Positions 19,191 to 29,208 of a DNA stretch of 64,000 nt are shown piece by piece. The notes under the pieces were generated by a model that searched no databases, was not told where the DNA came from, and saw nothing but the letters and a program-made list of their open reading frames with translations. Position 1 is the stretch's first letter, and each line of letters opens with the position of its first letter. Origin of the DNA: Candidatus Meridianibacter frigidus (GTDB taxonomy: Bacteria; Vulcanimicrobiota; Vulcanimicrobiia; Vulcanimicrobiales; Vulcanimicrobiaceae); NCBI GenBank assembly GCA_003243975.1, contig QHBJ01000023.1:1-64000 (forward strand). Reading direction: 5' to 3'. The position numbers were made by a program, and so were the translations under genes.

Positions 19191-19922
19191 CTACTTCTGG
19201 AGCGAGGAGGCGGCGGCGCGGTCCACGAGCCACGTCAATTCGCCATCGGTTGGGAGTACCAGGGCAATCGGATAGATCGCCGGGTCGGCGGCTTTATCCA
19301 GAACGCTCGCCAAAATCTCCGCCTTTTCGATTCCTTCAACTGCAACGGCGATTCGGCGCGCCCGGTTGATGACGCGCGGCGTCAGCGTTATCCGATGCGC
19401 GCTAAACTTCGGAACGTAGGGCGCTTCGACGAAGGTCTCTGCAGTCAGCGGGTTCCCAGGAAAAAGCGAAGCGGTGTGACCGTCCAGGCCCAATCCCAGC
19501 AGCACCAAGTCGAAGCGCGGATCGGCGCCCATATCTTCGATCAGGATTTTTTGATAGCCCGCAGCCGCCTGATCGGGCTGCTCTTCGCCACGCATGCGAT
19601 GGACGTTGCCGAGCGGAATCTGAACTCGATCCAGAAACGACTGCTTCGCCAATAGGTAGTTCGATTGTTCGTCGTCCGGCGGCACGCAGCGCTCGTCGCC
19701 AAAGTAGATGAAGACGTCTTTCCACGGAACGGCATTGGTGCGGGGCTCTTGCGCAAGGAGTTCGTAGGCCCTCGTGGGGGTGCGGCCGCCGGAGAGCGCG
19801 ACATAGAAGCCGCCCCGCTCCGTCGTTGCCGTCTGCGCGCAATCGACGAAGAGATCCGCGATCGCTGCGGCTAGCGTTTCAGGGTTGTCGAATACTTCGA
19901 TCTTGCTGCGTGCGCCGTCCAT
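19191..19922 (-). CDS. pgl: 6-phosphogluconolactonase
   Basis: 243 residues, DevB/Pgl type. Hydrolyses 6-phosphogluconolactone to 6-phosphogluconate. Motifs: ALSGGRTPTRAYELL, the FGDERCVPPDDEQSNY stretch and GLGLDGHTASLFPGN. ATG with GGGAAAG upstream; 6 bases after opcA. Last gene of the pentose-phosphate operon. Confidence 0.95.
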   Translation of the reverse strand: MDGARSKIEVFDNPETLAAAIADLFVDCAQTATTERGGFYVALSGGRTPTRAYELLAQEPRTNAVPWKDVFIYFGDERCVPPDDEQSNYLLAKQSFLDRVQIPLGNVHRMRGEEQPDQAAAGYQKILIEDMGADPRFDLVLLGLGLDGHTASLFPGNPLTAETFVEAPYVPKFSAHRITLTPRVINRARRIAVAVEGIEKAEILASVLDKAADPAIYPIALVLPTDGELTWLVDRAAASSLQK

Positions 19923-19928
19923 CTTTCC

Positions 19929-20951
19929 CTATTTCGCAAATTTGAGCAGCTGGTAAATCACGCGGAGCGCATCGTCGAAAACTCGGTCGCTCGCGGGCGC
20001 GAGGAACGATTTTTCCAGCAGCGACATGTTATCCACATGCAGCAGAGGCGCGCAGCGCTTGAATGCGGGTACGTCGCTAATCTCCAGACAAACCGTGTCG
20101 GACGAATCGCCAAGTTCGGCGGAGAACGTACGCGCCTTGGTGGCGATGGCGACCCGCAGCACCCGCCGCATCTGCCCCTCGCGCTTGATCGTAACGTCAA
20201 TCGAACGCCCATCTGCATCGCACAGTGCATCGCGCCCGCATGGGGTCCACCCGAGCCGGCTCGCTAGCCAGCCTACCAAGTAGAGTGCTTCAGCGCTTGA
20301 GCCTGCGGTTATCTCCAGCGTGCTAATGCAGCGCAACTCCGAAACGAAGTCGGAATCGTCGAAGAATTGGGCCACCATATCTTGCCAGGGTGCCAGGCGC
20401 AGGTACGCCAGATCTCTGATGGTGACGGTGCTTTCTCGCTCGCAGAAACGCGTCAGTTCCTGGATAGCCGATTCGCCCTGCTGCGTTCCCGACGAGTCGA
20501 CGATGATTGTGTCGATCCGCTCGGTCAACTCTTTGAAAAGCGCCGGTTCGCAGACAGGCGAGGCCGTCCACCACAGCACGTCGGGGATGCCTGGGATGCG
20601 CAGCGTATTTACCAGAGAGCAGACCACCTCGGGCGTTAGCTCTGCGATGCCCAGTTCGATGCGTTCCGCTTCGGCCTCACTTGCTTCACCCACTTTCAAG
20701 CTGGACGCCGCGACGCTGGCTTGCGGCGCGCGATGCGCATTGAGGATGAAGACGCGGGCCGGATGCTTTTCGGACAGCCGGCGCGCCTTTTTCAAAGCAC
20801 CTTCGTAGAACCCCTGATCGCCGATATAAACGATGAAGTTCATCGTGCTGGTGATTGCGGTCGCCTCGCCGGACTTGGCGCGGGCCGTGTTGAGTTCGGC
20901 CTGCACCTTCTCGAGGTCGATCGCGCCCGCGCCCATTAGATCCGCCGCCAT
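19929..20951 (-). CDS. opcA: Glucose-6-phosphate dehydrogenase assembly protein OpcA
   Basis: 340 residues, OpcA family, known from Cyanobacteria and Actinobacteria as an allosteric partner that activates Zwf. Recognised by length, by its position right after zwf, and by segments such as STMNFIVYIGDQG and LRIPGIPDVLWWTASP plus a C-terminal domain rich in beta strands. Start could be ATG 20951 (16-base overlap with zwf) or ATG 20936 (TAATG overlap of one base); the second has GGCGGCGGA close upstream. Confidence 0.9.
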   Translation of the reverse strand: MAADLMGAGAIDLEKVQAELNTARAKSGEATAITSTMNFIVYIGDQGFYEGALKKARRLSEKHPARVFILNAHRAPQASVAASSLKVGEASEAEAERIELGIAELTPEVVCSLVNTLRIPGIPDVLWWTASPVCEPALFKELTERIDTIIVDSSGTQQGESAIQELTRFCERESTVTIRDLAYLRLAPWQDMVAQFFDDSDFVSELRCISTLEITAGSSAEALYLVGWLASRLGWTPCGRDALCDADGRSIDVTIKREGQMRRVLRVAIATKARTFSAELGDSSDTVCLEISDVPAFKRCAPLLHVDNMSLLEKSFLAPASDRVFDDALRVIYQLLKFAK

Positions 20952-22543
20952 TCATCGTGCTGGGCCTGTACCAAAGCGTCGGCTTCGGGCGGCCCTTCGC
21001 TGCCTGCGGGATAGTTAGGAAAGGAAGGATCTTTGGTCTTCTGCCAAGCGTTTAAAACCGGCGTTACGATCTGCCAAGCGCGTTGCACGGCATCCCAGCG
21101 CGTGAAGAGTGTCGCATCGCCACGGATCGCATCGCCGATGAGCCGCTCGTATGCAGGCGCCGACTGCACGCCGAATCCGGTGCCGTAGTTGAAATCCATG
21201 TTGACGCTGCGAATGTGGTTCTTGGGGCCCGGAACCTTCGCGTTGAAGCGCAGCGTGACGCCCTCGTCGGGCTGAATCTTCATGACCAACACATTTGGAT
21301 CGATGTCGTCGCTTTTCTCCCCAAAGAGCCGGTGGGGGATGCACGAGAAGTTCACCGCGATCTCAGAAACCTTGCGTGCCAAGCGCTTCCCGCTCCTCAA
21401 GTAGAACGGTACGCCGGCCCAGCGCCAGTTGTCGATCCACAAGTTGACCGCGGCGAAGGTTTCCGTGTTGGAGTGCGGGTCGACGTCCTGTTCTTGCCGA
21501 TATGCGGCCACGGCCTGACCGTCAACCGTTCCCGCGCCGTACTGCCCGCGCGTCGATACCTCGGCGACCTTCTCGTCGGGAATCGCCCGAATAGCGGAGA
21601 GCACTTTGTATTTTTCGTTGCGGATCGCATCGGCATCGGAATTCACGGGCGGCTCCATGGCGACGAGTGCCAGCAGATTGATGACGTGATTCTGAATCAT
21701 GTCACGCAGGGCGCCCGCATGGTCGTAGTATCCGCCGCGCAGCTCCACGCCCAGGGTTTCGGCGGCGGTTATCTGCACTGAGCTCACGTAGCGCCGGTTC
21801 CATACCGGCTCGAAAATTACGTTCGCAAAGCGCAGCGCCATGATGTCCTGGACCGGCTCTTTGCCCAGGTAGTGATCGATGCGGTATACCTGCGATTCAT
21901 CGAAGACTTTTTCGACCTCCGTTTGCAGCGCTTGCGCGGACTGCAGATCCGTTCCGAACGGTTTCTCAATGATAATCCGCGTCCAGCCCTGCTGGTTGGA
22001 TCCGGGGTCTAGTCCGGCCGCTTTGATCTGTTCGATGATCGGCGCGAAGACTTGTGGCGGCGTCGAGAGGTAGAATAGCACGTTACCCTTCGTGCCGAAC
22101 TTCTTGTCATTATCCGCCAGCTTGGTTTTGAGTTGTCCGTAGTCCGACGTGTCGGAGAACTCGCCACTGATGTAACTGATGCGTTCCTGGAAGTTGCTCC
22201 AGAGAGGGTCTTTGGCCGGCCCGGAACGCGAGTATTGGTCGACCTGTTGTTTGCAGTAGGTGCGAAAGCTGTCGTCGCTAAACTCGGTGCGGCTGTAGCC
22301 GACCAGCGCGAAATCGGCGGGTAGGATATCTTCCAATCGCAGATTGTAGATGGCGGGCAACAGCATCCGTTTGAACAAGTCGCCGCTGGCTCCGAAGAAG
22401 ACAATGGTGCACGGGTCGCTGATGCGGTCGGTATCCAGGCCGGCACGTAGCGGATTGGCGGCGTGGCCGTCGGGGTGTGGCGTGGCACTCGCGGAAGCGA
22501 TGGCCGCTTCAGGCATGGGCGGAGGTTTCTTCTTTGACGGCAT
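20936..22543 (-). CDS. zwf: Glucose-6-phosphate 1-dehydrogenase
   Basis: 535 residues from ATG 22543 (526 from ATG 22516). Oxidises glucose-6-phosphate to 6-phosphogluconolactone with NADP+. Motifs: nucleotide-binding VFFGASGDLFKRMLLPA, substrate-binding and catalytic RIDHYLGKEPVQDI, and IIEKPFGTDLQSA. Its start overlaps the end of gnd by 35 bases (8 bases if the later ATG is used). Followed by opcA, whose product probably activates it. Confidence 0.97.
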   Translation of the reverse strand: MPSKKKPPPMPEAAIASASATPHPDGHAANPLRAGLDTDRISDPCTIVFFGASGDLFKRMLLPAIYNLRLEDILPADFALVGYSRTEFSDDSFRTYCKQQVDQYSRSGPAKDPLWSNFQERISYISGEFSDTSDYGQLKTKLADNDKKFGTKGNVLFYLSTPPQVFAPIIEQIKAAGLDPGSNQQGWTRIIIEKPFGTDLQSAQALQTEVEKVFDESQVYRIDHYLGKEPVQDIMALRFANVIFEPVWNRRYVSSVQITAAETLGVELRGGYYDHAGALRDMIQNHVINLLALVAMEPPVNSDADAIRNEKYKVLSAIRAIPDEKVAEVSTRGQYGAGTVDGQAVAAYRQEQDVDPHSNTETFAAVNLWIDNWRWAGVPFYLRSGKRLARKVSEIAVNFSCIPHRLFGEKSDDIDPNVLVMKIQPDEGVTLRFNAKVPGPKNHIRSVNMDFNYGTGFGVQSAPAYERLIGDAIRGDATLFTRWDAVQRAWQIVTPVLNAWQKTKDPSFPNYPAGSEGPPEADALVQAQHDEWRRI

Positions 22544-23420
22544 GGCCTCCGAATTGATTGCGCAGCGCGGCCACAACCTTCGCACTAAACGATTCGTCTT
22601 GGCGCGATGCAAAGCGCGAGAGCAACGACAGCGTGATGACCGGGGCGGGCACGCTTTGGTCGATCGCCGCCTCGACGGTCCACCGCCCCTCGCCGGTATC
22701 GTCGACGTAGCCGCGAATGTCTTTTAACCCGGGATCGGCCCGAAATGCGAGAACGGCCAGTTCCAGAAGCCACGATCGTACTACGCTGGCGTGCGTCCAC
22801 AACTCGGCGAGCTGACCCAAGTCGAAATCGAATTGCGACCGCTCGAGAATTTCAAATCCCTCACCGTAGGCGGCCAGCAAACCGTACTCGATCCCGTTGT
22901 GAACCATCTTGCTGAAGTGTCCTGCTCCCGGCGGTCCCACGTGCGCGTAACCGTTCGGCGGCGCCAGCGTCACGAAGATAGGCTCGCAGGTTTTCACCGC
23001 TTTCTCGTCGCCGCCGACCATGAGGCAGTACCCGTTTTCCAAGCCCCAGACGCCCCCGCTGGTTCCGGCATCAACGAGCGAGACACCCTTAGCCGAGCAA
23101 CGCTTTTCAGCCGCGAGACCGTCCGTCCACTTGGTATTGCCGCCGTCGATAATGACGTCGCCGGATTGCAAGAGTCCCAACAGGTCGTCGATCGTTTGAT
23201 CGGTCGGCCCGCCGGCGGGAACCATAATCCACACGATGCGCGGAGCTGACAGTTTCGAAACGGTTTCGGCCAGCGAGTTCGCCGCAAGCGCGCCGCCCGA
23301 GGCAGCCGTCTTGACCGCATCGCCGCTGCGGTCGTAAGCCACGACCTCGTGGCCGCCGCGCAGCAAGCGCGTCGTCATGTTCGCGCCCATCTTTCCCAGA
23401 CCGACCATTGCCAGTTTCAT
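22509..23420 (-). CDS. gnd: 6-phosphogluconate dehydrogenase, decarboxylating (short form)
   Basis: 303 residues, the short GntZ/YqeC-type class rather than the 470-residue enzyme. N-terminal Rossmann motif GLGKMGANMTTRLL, IDGGNTKWTDG, DAGTSGGVWGLENGYCLMVG and KMVHNGIEYGLLAAYGEG. Converts 6-phosphogluconate to ribulose-5-phosphate, probably with NAD+ or NADP+; the cofactor is not certain from sequence. Lies between tal-pgi and zwf. Confidence 0.95.
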   Translation of the reverse strand: MKLAMVGLGKMGANMTTRLLRGGHEVVAYDRSGDAVKTAASGGALAANSLAETVSKLSAPRIVWIMVPAGGPTDQTIDDLLGLLQSGDVIIDGGNTKWTDGLAAEKRCSAKGVSLVDAGTSGGVWGLENGYCLMVGGDEKAVKTCEPIFVTLAPPNGYAHVGPPGAGHFSKMVHNGIEYGLLAAYGEGFEILERSQFDFDLGQLAELWTHASVVRSWLLELAVLAFRADPGLKDIRGYVDDTGEGRWTVEAAIDQSVPAPVITLSLLSRFASRQDESFSAKVVAALRNQFGGHAVKEETSAHA

Positions 23421-23431
23421 GCGTGCTCCTC

Positions 23432-26266
23432 TTAGACCGCGGCGGTGAGAGCGGCGTCCACGTGGCTGGCGAGCGCGCGCAAGCCGTCGCGCAAGTTTCC
23501 TTTGATGTGAATGCGCACGCCGCGGCGTCGGCGCTTATCCAGCGACTGGAAATCGCCGAGCGCCTGCGCGGCCTCCAGGGTTCGAAAGCCCGTCATTCCG
23601 GGGATTGGAAGATCGAAGGGCGCGTCGTGCGTGATCTGCATGAAGACCCCGGTGCTGGGGCCGCCCTTATGCAGCTGGCCGGTCGAGTGGAGGAAACGGG
23701 GTCCGAAGCCGACGGTGGTGGCAATCTTGTGCGCGTCGCGAATCTTGATGCGAAGTTCTTGCAAGATGCCGGTATTCTCGTCGTCGCGTTCGACGTACGC
23801 GGTGAACGCGAAGTAATCGTGCGCTTCGATCTGAGCGAACAGCGCGCCCAGGGCACGGTCCAGCGTGGATGAGGGCAACGACTGGCTGCCCGCCAGACAG
23901 CTTAAATCCAGCACCTCGCCGGTTACGGTTACAGCCGGTTCGCTAAATGCGCCGGTGCCGGCAAACTCCTTGAGCAAGGCCTTCGTGTTGTCTTTGGACT
24001 CCTGAACGTTGGGTTGATCGAAGGCATCGATGCCGATAATGCAGCCGGCGGCCGCGGTTGCAACCTCCCAAAGATAAAACTGCTCGCCCAGGTCGTACGC
24101 GTCGTTCATCGCCAGGCGGATTACGGGATGTCCCGCGTCTTGAAGCGCCGTCAAGGCACCCACATTCGTGTCGTCGCCAACGAGCTTGTCGCCAACGTAG
24201 ACGAAGACGCGGTCGTCGCCGTAAACCGACGGCGCCCCAAGCGGCTCGTTCTCAACGGGCACGATTCCCTTGCCCAGTTTGCCGGTCGATTCGGCAATCA
24301 GCTGCTCGGCCCACGCGCCGAATGCGCGTACCGCTGGATGCGTGACGATCGTCAGTTTGTCGCGCCCTGCTTTGGCTAGACCGCCGAGGGCCGCGCCGAA
24401 GCGCGCTCCGGGCGAGTCTTTCACCGAAACGGTTTTCGCATTGGCGTGCATCGCGCCCAAGCCCCGGTCCACCAACAGGGCCACGTCATAACCGGCCAGC
24501 GCCGCCGGGACCATTCCAAAGTATGACAACGCCGAATACCGACCGCCGATGTGGGGGTCGTTGGTAAAGACTTTGCGGAATCCGCATTCAGCGGCTTCGG
24601 CTTCCAACTTCGTTGCCGGATCGGTAATTGCGACGAAATGCGCCCCGGCGTTGGCCGAGCCCACCGCTTTGGTGACCTTATCGTGAAAGTAGCGGAAGAA
24701 GGCATCGGGTTCGGTGGTCGTTCCGCTCTTGCTGGCAACGATGAAGAGCGTGTCTTTGAGATCGATCTCTTGCTCCAGCGTTGCAATCTGCTGCGGATCG
24801 GTCGAGTCCAGGACATGCAGTTGCGGGTATCCGTCGTTCCGGCCATATGTGGCGCGCATAATATCCGGGGCTAGCGAACTGCCCCCCATCCCCAAAACGA
24901 CGACGTGGTGAAACTTGGCGGCGACCTCTTTGGCAAAAGAAGTTAGACCGGGGACGGCGGCCAGCAGGTGCTGCGGAATATCCAACCACCCCAGCGCATT
25001 CTTGATGATGTCGGCGTGCGCGGGGTCGGCTGACCATAACGTCGGGTCTTTCGCCCACATTTTCTTAATGAAGTCTGCGCTTTCGAGTTGCGCGAGAGCG
25101 CTGTTGTAGGCGCCTTCACTTCCGGTGAGGGAAAACGCCACGCGTTCGAAGCCGTCGCTGAGTTGCCGTTGTTTGTACTCGATCGCGCCCAGAAGTGCAG
25201 CAAAAGAGTCGGAAAAAGAAGTGACGCCCTCCTTGACCAGATTGCTGGTTACTTCGAAGAGGGATATTTTTGCGGCTTGCAGTTTTTGCTCGACCTCTCG
25301 AGCCTCCTCAATACCTTCGAGGATGGTGTCTGGCTGGATTTGTCCGTGGTCGATCAAAGCGTCCAAGGTATTGGGTGGCATGGTGTTGATCGTTTGGCGG
25401 CCGACCACGTTTTCAACGTACATCAGATCGGGGTAGCGTGGGTTTTTGGTCGAGGTGCTGGCCCATAAGGGACGCTGCACGGCGGCACCTTTCTCGCGCA
25501 GCGAATCGAATTCGGTGCCGGTAAAGAGTTCCAAGAACTTCTGATAAGCCAGTTTGAGATTGGCAATGCCCGATTTGCCCAAGAGCGAGTCGAGCTGTTT
25601 TTCGCCCCTGGCAATTCTTTCTTCGAGTAGCTTGTCGACCGCGGTGTCGATGCGGCTGACGAAGATGCTGTTGACCGAGCGGATGCTTTGTACCGGCTGG
25701 CCGGCGGCGACGCGCCGTTTGATTCCATTGATGTACGCGCGGGCGGTTTTTTCATACATCTCAACGGAGAATACCAGCGTGACGTTGATGTTGATTCCGG
25801 CTGCGATGCTCTCTTCGATGGCTGCCACGCCCTGCGCCGTGCCGGGAATCTTGACCATGAGGTTCGGGCGGTCGACGCGCGCCCAAAGCTCCTTGGCCGC
25901 CGCAATCGTGCCTTGCGTGTCGTGCGCGAGCAGCGGCGAAACCTCCAGACTCACGAATCCATCGTTGCCGCCGCAGGCATCGTACACCGGACGGAACAGA
26001 TCGGTGGCGCTTTGGATGTCTCGAATCGCGAGGGCCCAGAAGAGTTTCTGAGGGTCGCTCTCTGCTGCGATCAGCGTGCGCAGTTGCTCGTCGTAATCGT
26101 TTCCGGTGCCGATGGCCTTCTCAAAAATGGTTGGGTTTGAGGTCATGCCGCGTAGCCCTTGATCGATCAGGTGCTGCAGGTCACCGCCGGCGAACATGCT
26201 GCGGCGCAGGTTGTCCAGCCAGACGCTCTGCCCCGCATCGAGCAACTGTTGTAGTTGTTTTTCCAT
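23432..26266 (-). CDS. tal-pgi: Fused transaldolase - glucose-6-phosphate isomerase
   Basis: 944 residues. N-terminal transaldolase of about 365 residues (LRGMTSNPTIFEKAI, Schiff-base lysine in NLMVKIPGTAQG, SIFVSRIDTAVDKLL), then a phosphoglucose isomerase of about 560 residues (VVLGMGGSSLAPDIMRATYG, VASKSGTTTEPDAFFRYF, GGRYSALSYFGMVPAAL). This links sedoheptulose-7-P/glyceraldehyde-3-P exchange to fructose-6-P/glucose-6-P interconversion, feeding glucose-6-P back to Zwf. ATG at 26266 has AGGAG seven bases upstream; longer upstream frame is antisense to tkt and rejected. Such fusions are known in several phyla. Confidence 0.95.
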   Translation of the reverse strand: MEKQLQQLLDAGQSVWLDNLRRSMFAGGDLQHLIDQGLRGMTSNPTIFEKAIGTGNDYDEQLRTLIAAESDPQKLFWALAIRDIQSATDLFRPVYDACGGNDGFVSLEVSPLLAHDTQGTIAAAKELWARVDRPNLMVKIPGTAQGVAAIEESIAAGININVTLVFSVEMYEKTARAYINGIKRRVAAGQPVQSIRSVNSIFVSRIDTAVDKLLEERIARGEKQLDSLLGKSGIANLKLAYQKFLELFTGTEFDSLREKGAAVQRPLWASTSTKNPRYPDLMYVENVVGRQTINTMPPNTLDALIDHGQIQPDTILEGIEEAREVEQKLQAAKISLFEVTSNLVKEGVTSFSDSFAALLGAIEYKQRQLSDGFERVAFSLTGSEGAYNSALAQLESADFIKKMWAKDPTLWSADPAHADIIKNALGWLDIPQHLLAAVPGLTSFAKEVAAKFHHVVVLGMGGSSLAPDIMRATYGRNDGYPQLHVLDSTDPQQIATLEQEIDLKDTLFIVASKSGTTTEPDAFFRYFHDKVTKAVGSANAGAHFVAITDPATKLEAEAAECGFRKVFTNDPHIGGRYSALSYFGMVPAALAGYDVALLVDRGLGAMHANAKTVSVKDSPGARFGAALGGLAKAGRDKLTIVTHPAVRAFGAWAEQLIAESTGKLGKGIVPVENEPLGAPSVYGDDRVFVYVGDKLVGDDTNVGALTALQDAGHPVIRLAMNDAYDLGEQFYLWEVATAAAGCIIGIDAFDQPNVQESKDNTKALLKEFAGTGAFSEPAVTVTGEVLDLSCLAGSQSLPSSTLDRALGALFAQIEAHDYFAFTAYVERDDENTGILQELRIKIRDAHKIATTVGFGPRFLHSTGQLHKGGPSTGVFMQITHDAPFDLPIPGMTGFRTLEAAQALGDFQSLDKRRRRGVRIHIKGNLRDGLRALASHVDAALTAAV

Positions 26267-26274
26267 CTTCTCTC

Positions 26275-28272
26275 CTAGCGGCTTACGGTTGCGAACTTGT
26301 CGCTGGCGACTTTTGCGATGGTCTCGGGAGTAAATCCATAGAGTTTGGCAATGTCGGCAGCCGGTGCCGATGTACCGAAGTGATCGATGCCGAACGCGAA
26401 TCCGCGGCTTCCAACCCAGCGATCCCAGCCGAAGGTCGAGGCGGCCTCGATGGACAGCCGCGCCGTGCAGTCCGGTGGTAGAATCCGGTCGCGGTACTCT
26501 TCGGTCTGCCGCTCGAAGAGTTCCCAGCACGGCATCGAGACGACGCGCGTGCGCGCTCCTTGCTCCTCGAGTATCTTGGCAGCGCCCGCGGCCACCGCGA
26601 CCTCCGATCCGGTTGCGATCAAGATGAGATCGGGTGTTCCATCGCAGTCTTTCAAGATGTAGGCACCGTGCGCGAGGTCCGCATTGCGGTCCCCCAGGTA
26701 TGGAACCTTTTGGCGCGTGAGCACCAGCGCCCACGGACCCGTTCTTGGCTGGATCATAAGCTTCCAAGCCTCCAGCACTTCCAGCGCGTCGGCGGGCCGC
26801 ACCACCATCATGTTCGGTGTTGCGCGCAGGGTGGCGAGTTGTTCGATCGGCTGGTGCGTCGGCCCATCTTCGCCTAAGAATACGGAATCATGAGTGAGCA
26901 CGTAGATGCACCGGATTTCATTGATGGCTGCTAGCCGCATCGAGGGCTTCATGTAGTCGATGAAGTTGAAGAACGTGGCGCCGAAGGGCAGCAGACCGCC
27001 GTGCAAGGCAATGCCGTTGTTGATCGATGCCATCCCGTGCTCGCGCACGCCGTAGTGAATGTTGCGCCCCGCGAAATTCCCCGGCTCAAAATCGCCGTAA
27101 TCCTTCAGGTAGGTCTTGGTGGAAGGATCCAGATCGGCCGATCCGCCGACCAATTCGGGCATCGCTTTGGCAATCGCGTTGATGACCGTGCCACCGGATT
27201 CCCGGGTCGCCACATTGGCGGTTTCGGGAGTAAAGCTCGGCCACGATATGGTCGCCGGCAGCTCACCCGCCGTGGTGCGCGAGAGCGTTTGCGCGAGATC
27301 GGCGTTGGCGGATTTCCATTCATCGCAGCGCGCCTGCCACTCCGCTTGGAGTTGAGCCCCTTTGCCGCCGAGCGCGCGCCACCATTCCAAGGTGGCGTCG
27401 GGGACGTAGAAATCCGGCTGCACGGGCCAGCCGAAGAACTCCTTGGTTTTCTTTACGCCCTCAGCTCCCAGTGGCTCGCCGTGCGCCTTGAACGTATCCG
27501 CAACGGGGGAACCGTATCCGATGTGCGTGCGAACGGCGATGAACGACGGCGCATCGGTGCGCGCTTTGGCCTTACCGATGGCCTCATCCACCGGCGCCAC
27601 TTCTTCGCCGTGCGCGACATCGATCAGCTGCGTATGCCAGCCGTAGGCGGCGAAGCGCTCGACATGCCGGTCGGTAAAGGTGATGTCGGTTGGACCCGCC
27701 AGCGACACTTTGTTGTCGTCGTAAAGCAGAATCAGTTTTCCAAGTTGGTGATGCCCCGCGAAGGACGCTGCCTCGTGCGAGACGCCTTCCATTAGGTCGC
27801 CGTCGCTGGCCACGCAGTAGGTGTGGTGGTCGATGATTTTCTGCTCGCGATTGTAGACCGCCGCGAGGTGCGCCTCGGCCACGGCAAACCCCACCGCGTT
27901 TCCTACCCCTTGGCCCAGCGGGCCGGTCGTCACTTCCACGCCCGGGGTGTGGTGGTACTCCGGGTGCCCCGGCGTCTTGCTGCCGAGCTGGCGAAACCGC
28001 TTGATGTCGTCGAGCGTTAGATCGTACCCGGTCAAATACAACAGCGAGTAGAGCAGCATGGAGCCGTGCCCCGCGCTTAGGATAAAGCGGTCGCGGTCGA
28101 ACCAGTGTGGATCCTGCGGATTAAAACGCAAATGGCGCGACCAAAGGACGTACGCGAAAGCCGCCGCGCCGAGCGGTAACCCCGGGTGCCCTGAATTTGC
28201 TTTCTGTACCGCATCGATCGAGAGCATGCGAATTGCATTGATCCGGCTTTCGTCATCGGGCGCGTTGGGCAC
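26275..28272 (-). CDS. tkt: Transketolase
   Basis: 665 residues, full length. Thiamine diphosphate-dependent transfer of two-carbon units between sugar phosphates. Motifs: [39 protein letters not shown], ThDP motif beginning [17 protein letters not shown], and [23 protein letters not shown] at 28272 has AAGGAGG seven bases upstream, which decides the start. First gene of the operon tkt, tal-pgi, gnd, zwf, opcA, pgl. Confidence 0.96.
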   Translation of the reverse strand: MPNAPDDESRINAIRMLSIDAVQKANSGHPGLPLGAAAFAYVLWSRHLRFNPQDPHWFDRDRFILSAGHGSMLLYSLLYLTGYDLTLDDIKRFRQLGSKTPGHPEYHHTPGVEVTTGPLGQGVGNAVGFAVAEAHLAAVYNREQKIIDHHTYCVASDGDLMEGVSHEAASFAGHHQLGKLILLYDDNKVSLAGPTDITFTDRHVERFAAYGWHTQLIDVAHGEEVAPVDEAIGKAKARTDAPSFIAVRTHIGYGSPVADTFKAHGEPLGAEGVKKTKEFFGWPVQPDFYVPDATLEWWRALGGKGAQLQAEWQARCDEWKSANADLAQTLSRTTAGELPATISWPSFTPETANVATRESGGTVINAIAKAMPELVGGSADLDPSTKTYLKDYGDFEPGNFAGRNIHYGVREHGMASINNGIALHGGLLPFGATFFNFIDYMKPSMRLAAINEIRCIYVLTHDSVFLGEDGPTHQPIEQLATLRATPNMMVVRPADALEVLEAWKLMIQPRTGPWALVLTRQKVPYLGDRNADLAHGAYILKDCDGTPDLILIATGSEVAVAAGAAKILEEQGARTRVVSMPCWELFERQTEEYRDRILPPDCTARLSIEAASTFGWDRWVGSRGFAFGIDHFGTSAPAADIAKLYGFTPETIAKVASDKFATVSR

Positions 28273-28386
28273 GGCTATCCTCCTTGGGGCCGGTAACATT
28301 CGCTTGCGTGGCACAATCTCTTACCCGTGCCGAGGTACCACAATCAAGACCGGGAATCGGCCGGCGCCGGACCGTAAGCCAGCGCG

Positions 28387-29208
28387 ATGGATTGGTCGGA
28401 CCACCGCTCGCGGATCGAAGCGCTGGCGAAAGCCACAGCCGAGCCGCGCGGTGCCGAGGGAAACGCCGTGGATGAGGTTGTCGACGCGCTCGACCGCGGT
28501 GAGTTGCGTGTAGCAGAACCGCAAGCCGGTCACTGGATTACTCACGGCTGGATCAAAGAGGCGATCTTGCTGTACTTTCGGCGTAAGGAGAGCGTGCGGC
28601 TGGAAGCCGGCTACGGGTTGGTCTTCTACGACAAGATTCCGCTGAAGCAGAACTATGCAGCCCTGGGCGTGCGCTGCGTTCCACCGGGTGTCGCGCGTTA
28701 TGGCTCCTTTCTCGGGCGCGGCACCATCTTAATGCCTGGATACGTGAACATCGGTGCGTACGTCGGCGAGAATTCCATGATCGACACGTGGGCCACGGTG
28801 GGTTCGTGCGCGCAGATCGGCAGCAACGTTCACCTTTCGGGCGGCGTGGGAATTGGTGGCGTACTCGAGCCGCTGCAAGCGGTGCCGGTAATCGTGGAAG
28901 ATGGGGCCTTCGTGGGTTCGCGTTGTATTGTGGTTGAAGGCGTTCACGTCGAACGCGAGGCGGTGCTGGGCGCGGGGGTGGTGTTGACGGCCAGCACACC
29001 CATCATTGATGTGCGGGGCTCCCAGCCAAGAACCACCAAAGGTTCGATTCCCGCGCGCTCCGTGGTGATTCCCGGAACCCTGCCCAAGAAGTTTGCGGCC
29101 GGCGAATTCGGTGTGCCGTGCGCGCTCATCGTGGGAACGCGCTCGGAATCGACAGACCGCAAAACGTCGCTCAATGCCGCACTGCGCGAATACGAAGTGG
29201 CTGTTTAA
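28387..29208 (+). CDS. dapD: Tetrahydrodipicolinate N-succinyltransferase
   Basis: 273 residues, DapD family. N-terminal helical domain, then left-handed beta-helix hexapeptide repeats (PGYVNIGAYVGENSMIDTWA, HLSGGVGIGGVLEP, GSRCIVVEGVHVEREAVLGAG). Succinylates tetrahydrodipicolinate in lysine/diaminopimelate synthesis, hence feeds peptidoglycan. Divergent from tkt; followed by an aminotransferase with a one-base TAATG overlap. Confidence 0.94.
   Translation: MDWSDHRSRIEALAKATAEPRGAEGNAVDEVVDALDRGELRVAEPQAGHWITHGWIKEAILLYFRRKESVRLEAGYGLVFYDKIPLKQNYAALGVRCVPPGVARYGSFLGRGTILMPGYVNIGAYVGENSMIDTWATVGSCAQIGSNVHLSGGVGIGGVLEPLQAVPVIVEDGAFVGSRCIVVEGVHVEREAVLGAGVVLTASTPIIDVRGSQPRTTKGSIPARSVVIPGTLPKKFAAGEFGVPCALIVGTRSESTDRKTSLNAALREYEVAV

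Noticed and set aside
23432-26767. 1111-codon version of tal-pgi
   Set aside because: The extra N-terminal residues are antisense-type reading of tkt; ATG 26266 has a good ribosome site and matches transaldolase starts.
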